In this document: positions 26,863 through 34,349 of the stretch, piece by piece
How positions within the stretch are numbered: position 1 is the stretch's first letter
Layout: each line of letters begins with the position of its first letter
Translations under genes and position numbers: made by a program
The notes under the pieces: model-generated
What the model was told of the DNA's origin: nothing
Seen by the model: only the letters and a program-made list of their open reading frames with translations
Databases searched by the model: none
Source of the DNA: an uncultured Aquimonas sp.
Lineage (GTDB): Bacteria > Pseudomonadota > Gammaproteobacteria > Xanthomonadales > Xanthomonadaceae
NCBI RefSeq assembly: GCF_937888285.1
Contig: NZ_CALART010000091.1
Coordinates: forward strand, 33,190-97,189
DNA length: 64,000 nt
Direction of reading: 5' to 3'

Positions 26863-27969
26863 ATGTCGAACGAATCCACGTCCGCGCTCGAACGCCGACC
26901 CCCGCGCAAACGTCTGGGCCTGCACGCGCTGGTCAGTCTGGCCGCGCTCGGTCTGCTCAGCGCCTGCGGCAGCGACGCACCGAGCGGCGCCGCCGGCGGG
27001 CCGCCACCCGCGGTGGTTACCACCACCACTGTGCAGACCCAGCCTTGGGTCGACGTGATCGAGGCCCTGGGCACGGCGCAGGCGCGCGAGTCGCTGGTGA
27101 TCACCGCCAAGGTCACAGAGACCGTCGACGCGGTGAAGTTCGAGGACGGCGACCGGGTCAGCGCCGGCGACATCCTGGTCGACCTCTCGGGCCGCGCCGA
27201 AGTGGCCAATCTTGAGGAAGCACAGGCCACCTTCAAGGAGGCCCGCCAGCAGTACGAGCGTCTGGTTGGGCTGGTTGAAAACGGCACCGTACCGCGCAGC
27301 CAGCTGGACACCCAGGTCGCCACCCGCGACGCCGCCCGTGCGCGCGTCGAGACCATCCGCGCACGACTCGCCGATCGCGTCATCACGGCGCCCTTCGATG
27401 GCGTGCTGGGCTTCCGCCAGGTCAGCCCCGGCACCCTGGTCACGCCGGGTACGGCCATCGCCACCCTTGATGACACCTCGGTGATCAAGCTCGACTTCTC
27501 GGTGCCGGAGACCTTCCTGTCGGTGATCGCCCAGGGCCAGACCGTGCGCGCGCGCAGCGCCGCCTATCCCGATCGTGATTTCACCGGCACCGTCGCCACG
27601 GTCGGCTCCCGGGTTGACCCGGTGACCCGCGCGGTGACCGTGCGCGCCGATTTCGAGAACGCCGAGGGCCTGATCCGCCCCGGCATGCTGATGACCGTGC
27701 GGGTCGAAAAGCCGGTGCGCGAGGCGGTGGTGATTCCGGAGCTCGCCCTGCTGCAGATCGGCAGCCAGAGCTTCGTCTACGCAGTGGGCGAGGGCGATGC
27801 CGTGCAGCGCGTCGACGTGCGTGCAGGTGCGCGCCGCGCGGGCGAGGTCGAAATCGTCGAAGGCCTGAGCCCGGGCACACGCATCGTTGTCGAGGGCACG
27901 GTCAAGCTGCGGCCGGGCGCGCGTATCGTCGAAGCGCCTGCGGCTGATGCCGCACCGCAGGCCGGCTGA
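26863..27969 (+). CDS. RND efflux periplasmic adaptor (membrane fusion lipoprotein)
   Basis: This 368-residue protein links an inner-membrane RND pump to an outer-membrane channel. A lipobox (GLLSACGS, cleavage before C at about residue 30) follows a basic N terminus, so it is a lipid-anchored periplasmic protein. The biotinyl-lipoyl halves, helical hairpin (AQATFKEARQQYERLVGL) and beta-barrel with ITAPFDGVLGFRQVSPGTLVTPG match the AcrA/MexA family. The ATG at 26863 is chosen from the lipoprotein signal and an AAGG upstream. It is 11 bp before the pump gene. Confidence 0.9.
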   Translation: MSNESTSALERRPPRKRLGLHALVSLAALGLLSACGSDAPSGAAGGPPPAVVTTTTVQTQPWVDVIEALGTAQARESLVITAKVTETVDAVKFEDGDRVSAGDILVDLSGRAEVANLEEAQATFKEARQQYERLVGLVENGTVPRSQLDTQVATRDAARARVETIRARLADRVITAPFDGVLGFRQVSPGTLVTPGTAIATLDDTSVIKLDFSVPETFLSVIAQGQTVRARSAAYPDRDFTGTVATVGSRVDPVTRAVTVRADFENAEGLIRPGMLMTVRVEKPVREAVVIPELALLQIGSQSFVYAVGEGDAVQRVDVRAGARRAGEVEIVEGLSPGTRIVVEGTVKLRPGARIVEAPAADAAPQAG

Positions 27970-27980
27970 AGGAGCGCCCC

Positions 27981-30900
27981 ATGGTCCTGTCCGATATCTC
28001 GATCAAGCGACCGGTCCTTGCGACCGTCATGAACCTGCTGCTGGTGGTGCTCGGCCTGATGGCCTACACCACGCTGACCGTGCGCGAGCTGCCCGACATC
28101 GATCCGCCGATCGTCTCGGTCGAGGTCGTCTACACCGGCGCCTCGGCGGCGGTGGTCGAAACCCGCGTCACCCAGATCCTCGAAGACGCGGTCAGCGGCA
28201 TCGAGGGCATCGAGTCGGTCGATTCGCGCAGCCGCAACGGCGCCAGCAACGTCACCATCGAGTTCGGCCTGGGCCGCGACATCGAGGCCGCGACCAACGA
28301 TGTGCGCGACGCCATCAGCCGGGTGATCGACCGCCTGCCCGACGAGGCCGACGCGCCGCAGGTGGCCAAGGTCGAGGCCGATGCGCAGCCGATCATCTGG
28401 CTGAACATGAACTCGGACCGGCTCGACACCCTGGAGCTGACCGACTACGCCAACCGCTACATCACCGATCGCCTGTCCGCGCTGGACGGCGTCGCCGCCG
28501 TGCGCGTCGGTGGCCAGCAGCGCTATGCCATGCGCGTGTGGCTGGATCGCCAGGCCCTCGCCGCGCGCGGGCTCACCGTCAACGATGTCGAGAGCGCCCT
28601 GCGTCGCGAGAACATCGAGCTGCCGGCGGGCCGCCTGCAGTCGCAGACCCGCGACTTCACCCTGCGCGTCAACCGCAGCTACCGCGAGGCCGACGACTTC
28701 GCCCGGCTGTCGCTGGCCAAGGGTGAGGACGGCTACGTGGTGCGCCTCGGCGATGTCGCCCGGGTCGAGCGCGCCTCGGCCGAGCGCCGCGCCTACTTCC
28801 GCGGCAATGGCCAGCCCAACCTGGGCCTCGGCATCGTCAAGACCTCGACCTCGAACAGCCTGGATGTGGCGACTGCGGTGCGCGCCGAGGTCGAGCGCAT
28901 CCAGGGCACCCTGCCCGAAGGCATGAGCCTGATCGTCGCCTTCGACACCACGATCTTCATCGACTCCGCGCTGGACCGGGTCTACTGGACCCTCGCCGAG
29001 GCCATGGCCCTGGTGCTGATCGTGATCTATCTGTTCCTCGGCTCGGCGCGGGCCGCGCTGATCCCGGCGGTCACGGTGCCGGTCTGCCTGATCGCCGCAT
29101 TCACGGCACTCAGCCTGTTCGGCTTCTCGATCAACCTGCTGACCCTGCTGGCCCTGGTGCTGTGCATTGGCCTCGTGGTCGACGACGCCATCATCGTGCT
29201 GGAGAACGTGCAGCGCCGCGCCGATCTTGGCGAGCCGCCGCTGCTCGCGGCCAAGCGCGGCACCGCCCAAGTGGCCTTTGCGGTGATCGCCACCACCGCG
29301 GTGCTGGTGGCGGTGTTCCTGCCTGTCGGCTTCATGCAGTCGAACGCGGGACGATTGTTCCGCGAACTGGCGGTGGCGCTGTCCGGCGCGGTGGCGATCT
29401 CGGCCTTTGTGGCGCTGACGCTGACGCCGATGATGTGTTCCAAGCTGGTCCGCCCGAACGAGAAGCACAATCGGGTCAACCAGGCCTTCCTCAACTTCAT
29501 CGCGCGGCTGAGCGCCGGCTACGCCCGCATCATCTCCGGCATGGTCCACCTGCGCACCGGGACCCTGTGGACCGGCCTCGTGCTGACCTTCGCCCTGGTC
29601 GGCGGAGGCGCCTACCTGCTGTTCAACACCGTGCCGAGCGAACTCGCGCCCGACGAAGACCGCGGCAGCTTCTTCGTGACCATCCAGGGGCCCGAAGGCG
29701 CCGGCTACGACTACACCGTCAGCCAGGTGCAGCAGATCGAGAACAAGCTGATGCCCTTGGTCACCGAGGGCCCGGTGCAGCGGATGAACACCCGCGTCCC
29801 CGGCGGCTTCGGCGCCAGCGAGGAGATGCACACCGGCTTCGCCATCGTGATCCTGAAAGACTGGGCCGAGCGCGAGATGAGCACCGGCGAGGTGATCGAC
29901 GCCTTCCGCGCCGAGCTCGCCAGCATTCCCGGCGTGCGCGCCTTTGCCCAGGGCCGCGGCGGTGGCCTGGGCGGCGGCCGCGGCCAGCCCCTGCAGGTGG
30001 TGCTGGGCGGCCCGACCTACGGCGAGCTGGCCGAGTGGCGCGACCGCATGCTGGCGCGGATCGAGCAGAACCCCGGCATCTTCGGCGCCGACTCCGACTA
30101 CCAGGAGACCCGCCCGCAGATGCGCATCGACATCGACCGCAGCCGCGCGGCAGACCTCGGCGTGTCGGTGCAGGAGATCGGTCGCACGCTTGAGACCCTG
30201 ATGGGCTCGCGGCGGGTGACGACCTATGTCGAGGACGGCGAAGAGTACGACGTGGTGCTGCAGGCCGAGGAAGCCTCGCGCGCCAGCCCCACCGACCTGA
30301 CCGGCGTCTATGTGCGCTCCGAGCGCACCCGCGAGCTGATCCCGCTGGCAAATCTGGTAACGCTGTCGGAGCTGGCCGAGCCCGGCAGCTTCAACCGCTT
30401 CAACCGCCTGCGTGCGATCACCATCTCCGCCAACCTCGCCGAGGGCTACACCCTGGGCGAAGCCATCCAGTGGGTCGAGCAGACCGCCCGCGAGGAGCTG
30501 CCCGAGTACGCGCAGATCGACTACAAGGGCGGTTCGCGCGAATTCGTCAAGGCCAGCGGCAGCGCGCTCGCGACTTTCGCCATGGCCCTGCTGGTGGTCT
30601 ATCTGGTGTTGGCCGCCCAGTTCGAGAGCTTCATCCACCCGCTGGTGATCATGTTCACCGTGCCGCTGGCGGTGCTCGGTGCGCTGGGCGGGCTCTGGGT
30701 CACCGGCGGAACGCTGAACCTGTTCAGCCAGATCGGCATCGTCATGCTGGTTGGGCTCGCGGCGAAGAACGGCATCCTGATCGTCGAGTTCGCCAACCAG
30801 CTGCGCGACGACGGCGCGGCCGTGCTCGACGCGATCATCGAGGCGTCCTCGGTGCGCCTGCGTCCGATCCTGATGACCTCGATCGCGACCATCGCCGGCG

Positions 30901-31118
30901 CGGTGCCGCTGGTCGTTGCCGGCGGCCCGGGCTCGGCCAGCCGCGCCACCATCGGTGTGGTGGTGATCTTCGGCGTCGCCTTCTCGACCCTGCTCTCGCT
31001 GTTCGTGGTGCCGGCCTTCTACGCCCTGCTGGCGCCGTTCACCCGCTCGCCGGAAGCGCTGGGCCGCAAGCTGGATGAAATGGATGAGCAGGTCGCACCT
31101 GTGGGTGGGCACGCATGA
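27981..31118 (+). CDS. RND multidrug-type efflux pump, inner-membrane subunit
   Basis: This 1045-residue AcrB-like transporter has the twelve-helix, twofold-repeated layout of the HAE1 family. The proton-relay aspartates are in LVVDDAIIVLENV and the relay lysine in GLAAKNGILIVEF; the large periplasmic loops begin with IDPPIVSVEVVYTGAS and, in the second half, with LAPDEDRGSFFV. With the adjoining adaptor it should extrude drugs or metabolites by proton antiport. No outer-membrane factor is encoded nearby, so a shared TolC-like channel is likely. Its stop overlaps the next gene by four bases. Confidence 0.93.
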   Translation: MVLSDISIKRPVLATVMNLLLVVLGLMAYTTLTVRELPDIDPPIVSVEVVYTGASAAVVETRVTQILEDAVSGIEGIESVDSRSRNGASNVTIEFGLGRDIEAATNDVRDAISRVIDRLPDEADAPQVAKVEADAQPIIWLNMNSDRLDTLELTDYANRYITDRLSALDGVAAVRVGGQQRYAMRVWLDRQALAARGLTVNDVESALRRENIELPAGRLQSQTRDFTLRVNRSYREADDFARLSLAKGEDGYVVRLGDVARVERASAERRAYFRGNGQPNLGLGIVKTSTSNSLDVATAVRAEVERIQGTLPEGMSLIVAFDTTIFIDSALDRVYWTLAEAMALVLIVIYLFLGSARAALIPAVTVPVCLIAAFTALSLFGFSINLLTLLALVLCIGLVVDDAIIVLENVQRRADLGEPPLLAAKRGTAQVAFAVIATTAVLVAVFLPVGFMQSNAGRLFRELAVALSGAVAISAFVALTLTPMMCSKLVRPNEKHNRVNQAFLNFIARLSAGYARIISGMVHLRTGTLWTGLVLTFALVGGGAYLLFNTVPSELAPDEDRGSFFVTIQGPEGAGYDYTVSQVQQIENKLMPLVTEGPVQRMNTRVPGGFGASEEMHTGFAIVILKDWAEREMSTGEVIDAFRAELASIPGVRAFAQGRGGGLGGGRGQPLQVVLGGPTYGELAEWRDRMLARIEQNPGIFGADSDYQETRPQMRIDIDRSRAADLGVSVQEIGRTLETLMGSRRVTTYVEDGEEYDVVLQAEEASRASPTDLTGVYVRSERTRELIPLANLVTLSELAEPGSFNRFNRLRAITISANLAEGYTLGEAIQWVEQTAREELPEYAQIDYKGGSREFVKASGSALATFAMALLVVYLVLAAQFESFIHPLVIMFTVPLAVLGALGGLWVTGGTLNLFSQIGIVMLVGLAAKNGILIVEFANQLRDDGAAVLDAIIEASSVRLRPILMTSIATIAGAVPLVVAGGPGSASRATIGVVVIFGVAFSTLLSLFVVPAFYALLAPFTRSPEALGRKLDEMDEQVAPVGGHA

Positions 31119-32371
31119 GCCGCCAGGGTGGTGAGGGGGGGGATGGCGGCAAGCGGTCGCCCTGGGGCGCGCCGAAGCGCGGCCCGGGCGCGCGTGCACC
31201 GGGCGACGCGGACCGCGGAGCCCGCCAGCCAGGCACACGTCCGGATGCCTCCGAGCCCAAGACGGGAACAGCGTCCTCTGCGGCGCGCGATAAACCGCGC
31301 GAGCGCGCGTGGCCCGATGCGCCCAAGGTGGAGGGGCGGCAGGGCTGGCAGCCGCGTGAGGGCGGCAGCGGCGATTTGCGCTCCGGTACGCGTGGTCCCT
31401 GGCAGGGCGGAGGTGCTGCGCGCGCTGGCGAAACGAAACCGGGTGGCGGGCGCGATCGCGCCAACAGCGGGCGACCTCCGCGCGCCGAGCACGGCGCCGA
31501 AGCGCAGGGGCCAGCGCGGGCGCCTGCAGTGGGCGGCTCGCAGCGGCGGCCCGATCGCGATGCAGGCACGGGCGCCGAGCCCGGCCCTGCGGGCTTCGCG
31601 CCACGCGGGCCCGAGCAGAAGATCTGCGGCCTGAACGCCGCGCGTGCCGCCTTCGCCGCGCGGCCCGAGGCCTTGCGCAAGGTCTATCTCAGCGAGTCGC
31701 GCATCGGTGTGCTGCGCGAGCTGCTGGCCTTCTGCGTGGCCAAGCGTCTCGGCTACCGCGTGGTCGAGGACGAAGAGCTCGAGCGCATCAGCGGCAGCAG
31801 CCACCACGAGGGCGTGTGCCTGCTGATGCAGCCGCAGCCCGAGCTGGACCTCGACGGCCTGCTGGCGGCGCTGCCGCACCGTGGCCCGGTGCGCCTGCTG
31901 TGGCTCGACGGCGTCGGTAATCCGCACAACCTCGGCGCCGTGCTGCGCTCGGCCGCGCACTTCGGTGCCCAGGCCGTGCTGCTGCCGCCGCAGTCGACGC
32001 TCGGGCTCTCCGCTGCCGCCGCGCGCGTCGCCGAGGGCGGGGCCGAGCATGTGCCCCTGGTGCGTCTGCCGGGGCAGGGCGCGAACGCGGAGTTCGCCGC
32101 ACTCGAACGCTTCGCCGAAGCCGGTTTCGTCAGCGTCGCGACCCTGCCCGCCGGCGCGCCCGACCTCTACGCCCAGCCGCTGCCGCAGCGCGCGGTGATC
32201 GTGCTGGGTGCGGAGGGCGAGGGCATGCAGAAGCGTCTGGTCGAGCACTGCGAACGCGCCGTGTCGATTCCCGGCAGTGGCCGCGTCGAGAGTCTCAACA
32301 TCGCCAACGCGGTAGCCGTGCTGCTGGCCGAGCACTGGCGCCAGCATCCGCCGCGGGGTGAGCGCGCTTGA
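31115..32371 (+). CDS. TrmH/SpoU-family RNA 2'-O-methyltransferase with long disordered N terminus
   Basis: The C-terminal 250 residues of this 418-residue protein are a SPOUT methyltransferase. The substrate-binding domain starts at QKICGLNAARAAFAARPEAL, and the three knot motifs are NPHNLGAVLRSAAHFG, VIVLGAEGEGM and IPGSGRVESLNIANAVAVLL. Residues 1-165 are a Gly/Arg/Pro/Ala-rich low-complexity extension with a DEAD-box-like tail composition, perhaps aiding RNA binding. It overlaps the efflux pump gene by ATGA, an unexpected pairing. It probably methylates a ribose of 23S rRNA or a tRNA; which one cannot be told. Confidence 0.85.
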   Translation: MSRQGGEGGDGGKRSPWGAPKRGPGARAPGDADRGARQPGTRPDASEPKTGTASSAARDKPRERAWPDAPKVEGRQGWQPREGGSGDLRSGTRGPWQGGGAARAGETKPGGGRDRANSGRPPRAEHGAEAQGPARAPAVGGSQRRPDRDAGTGAEPGPAGFAPRGPEQKICGLNAARAAFAARPEALRKVYLSESRIGVLRELLAFCVAKRLGYRVVEDEELERISGSSHHEGVCLLMQPQPELDLDGLLAALPHRGPVRLLWLDGVGNPHNLGAVLRSAAHFGAQAVLLPPQSTLGLSAAAARVAEGGAEHVPLVRLPGQGANAEFAALERFAEAGFVSVATLPAGAPDLYAQPLPQRAVIVLGAEGEGMQKRLVEHCERAVSIPGSGRVESLNIANAVAVLLAEHWRQHPPRGERA

Positions 32372-32771
32372 GCCAAGGCTGAAGAATTCGGCCTTGTCGC
32401 ATCAAGCCGCGCGGTCCTCGCATCGCGCCGCGATCGGGTGGGCCCTGGCCCACCATGAGCTTCGGTCTTGTCTGGTGCATGCCTTTCCGTCCGACGCTGG
32501 CCGGCGGTCCTGGAGCGCGCTGGACCCGGGCCGTCAGGTCGCCAACCGGATCGACGCGAGACGAAGCGGGGCGGGACGCGTCGTGCGGATGCGATGGGCG
32601 CGGCGAGTGTCTTGCTCACGGTGGGCCAGGGCCCACCCTATGCGGTTGCCGTCGTCATGCGTGCTTGGCGCCGTCAGGGCTCGAAGCAGTTGCTGAACAG
32701 CGGGGCATCGCGCTCACGGTGGGCCAGGGCCCACCCTATGCGGTTGCCGTCGACATGCGTGCTCGGTGCCG
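32372..32771. other. Repeat-rich intergenic region after the methyltransferase gene
   Basis: No gene is supported in these 400 bases. They contain three GGTGGGCC hairpin repeats (32437, 32620 and 32718) and most of a 98-bp tandem duplication that includes a copy of the 3' end of the neighbouring delta-60 gene. Confidence 0.65.
32437..32454. repeat. GGTGGGCC hairpin repeat, copy 1
   Basis: GGTGGGCC and GGCCCACC flank a two-base centre (CT). The same 18-base element recurs at 32620, 32718, 34252 and 34332 around the delta-60 gene. Confidence 0.8.
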
Positions 32772-32807
32772 TCAGGGCTCGAAGCCGTTGCTGAACAGCG
32801 GGGCATC
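32614..32807. repeat. 98-bp tandem duplication with a copied gene end
   Basis: Bases 32614-32711 and 32712-32807 are near-identical copies with a 98-base period. Each begins with a GGTGGGCC hairpin (32620-32637 and 32718-32735) and ends with the minus-strand codons for the C terminus of the delta-60 protein. The outer copy would read PLFSNCFEP followed by a stop, against PLFSNGFEP in the real gene. It is therefore a duplicated gene tail left beyond the stop codon. Confidence 0.85.
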
Positions 32808-34124
32808 CGGCGTGGTGAAGGCGGCGACCGCGAAGTCGTCGTCTGTACTTCCGGTCCAGCGGCTGCGGCCGGCGAGCAGGATGCGCGGGCCGATCACGCG
32901 CAGGTCACGCACGCTTGCCAGCGCTGAGTCGAGGCCGTTGGACGCGTTGAAGCTGGTGCTGGTGAACGCACTGCCGGCATTGAAGCCGCTGTCCGGCGAG
33001 CCGCTGGCGAGGTAGCGGAACAGACCGAAGCGGCTGGTCGGGCCTGAGGTGTTGGTGATGTCCCCGGCCACCAGCAGGCGGCCCTGGGCGTCCGCGGCGA
33101 CCGCGCGGAAGCGCAGGTCGTCGGTGGGAAATGGCGGGAATTCGGTGCGCAGGAAGTCCAGGGCGCCACTGCTCGCGAGGCGCATCAGCAGGCCGACCTG
33201 ACGCTCGTTGCCGGCGGGGCCGTTCGGGTTCACCCGATGCGCCGCGAGCAGCGCGCCACCGCTGCCGGGGATCGGCGCGATGGCCGTCACGCTGACCTGC
33301 GTGCAGCCGTTTGTCGTGCCGGTCAGGGAGGCGCTGCCCAGCGGGTCCGAGTCAAGAGTGAGGCCGCCCGGGCCTTGCCCAAGGCTGACGCTGTAGACGC
33401 CGAGGAGGCAGTTCTGCTGGCCGGAGACAGGCACACCGACCAGCAGGGCATTGCGCCCGTTCGACCACGCCGCCGCGCCGGCTTCCAGCCGGGGGGACGC
33501 GCCGAGGAACACGAAGCCCAGGTTCTGCGCGCTGGCATCCATGGCCGCGACATGCGTGCCCCAGCCGAACTCCGGGCCCGGGCGCGAGCGCAGCAGGGCC
33601 AGCACCTGGTCCTGCGGGCCGACCGCCAGTGCGAGCAGGTCGTCTTCGGTGTTCAGATCGATGCGGGCGAGGCCGAGGAAGCCGAAGCTGGGGTCGACCT
33701 CACCGTTGGGAAGCACGCGGCCGAGGAGCACATCGCTGCCGCCCGAGACCGCCGTATTGCCCGCAAAGATCACCCGCCCCTGGCTGTCCTGCACGGCATC
33801 GATGATTTCCGGCGTGTTCACGGCGTAGCTGCGCTTGCCGTTGATCCCGAAGCTCGTGTCGAGCTCGCCGGACAGGTTCAGCCGCGTCAGCGCAAGCGTC
33901 AGGCCCGGGCTGTTGCTGGCCTGGCCGATGAGGAGGTAGCCGCCCATGCTGGGAAAGATCCGGCGCGCGCGGTCCGCGGCCGCACTGTCGAGGTCGAAGG
34001 ACACGGTCCGCCGGCCGTCGCCGGAGAAGCTGGCGTCAAGGCTGACCTGGGCAGCAGCGGGCAGGGCGGCCAGCGCCAGCAGGGCGAAGGCGGATCGAAA
34101 CAGTGGGCTGAGTCGGATGAACAT
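32772..34124 (-). CDS. Secreted delta-60 repeat (beta-propeller-like) protein
   Basis: This 450-residue exported protein has a signal peptide (FALLALAALPAAAQ) and repeats of the delta-60 type, seen as SLDASFSGDGRRTVSFD, GELDTSFGINGKRSYAV, GEVDPSFGFLGLARIDL and a late GSPDSGFNAGSAF. Such repeats fold as a propeller and have no known catalysis. The C terminus, LFSNGFEP, resembles a short DGFE-like ending seen on other exported proteins of this order. The ATG at 34124 is selected from the signal peptide. It is isolated by repeats on both sides. Confidence 0.8.
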   Translation of the reverse strand: MFIRLSPLFRSAFALLALAALPAAAQVSLDASFSGDGRRTVSFDLDSAAADRARRIFPSMGGYLLIGQASNSPGLTLALTRLNLSGELDTSFGINGKRSYAVNTPEIIDAVQDSQGRVIFAGNTAVSGGSDVLLGRVLPNGEVDPSFGFLGLARIDLNTEDDLLALAVGPQDQVLALLRSRPGPEFGWGTHVAAMDASAQNLGFVFLGASPRLEAGAAAWSNGRNALLVGVPVSGQQNCLLGVYSVSLGQGPGGLTLDSDPLGSASLTGTTNGCTQVSVTAIAPIPGSGGALLAAHRVNPNGPAGNERQVGLLMRLASSGALDFLRTEFPPFPTDDLRFRAVAADAQGRLLVAGDITNTSGPTSRFGLFRYLASGSPDSGFNAGSAFTSTSFNASNGLDSALASVRDLRVIGPRILLAGRSRWTGSTDDDFAVAAFTTPDAPLFSNGFEP

Positions 34125-34251
34125 CGGCAGGCTCCGTGGGTGTCTGCCGGGGGATACGCAGAACGCGCGACGGATCCGGCGCGGTTCTGTCGGGACGGGA
34201 GCGGTCGTGGATCGATGTGCTCTCGCCACGCCACCGAAGCCGCCGACATAG

Positions 34252-34349
34252 GGTGGGCCCTGGCCCACCATGCGCTGGACGCTCGCTTCGGTGCCAAGCT
34301 TAGGAGCCGTCACGGAAAGAGTCATTGCCATGGTGGGCCAGGACCCACC
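34252..34349. repeat. Two GGTGGGCC hairpin repeats upstream of the delta-60 gene
   Basis: Copies at 34252-34269 and 34332-34349 (one mismatch) lie between the start of the delta-60 gene and the end of the downstream kinase gene. With the three copies on the other side they bracket the delta-60 gene. Confidence 0.75.

Noticed and set aside
27777..31604. A 1275-codon open frame antisense to the RND pump gene
   Set aside because: It is the complement of a GC-rich coding frame, has the Gln/His/Arg-rich composition of shadow frames and no recognisable domain.
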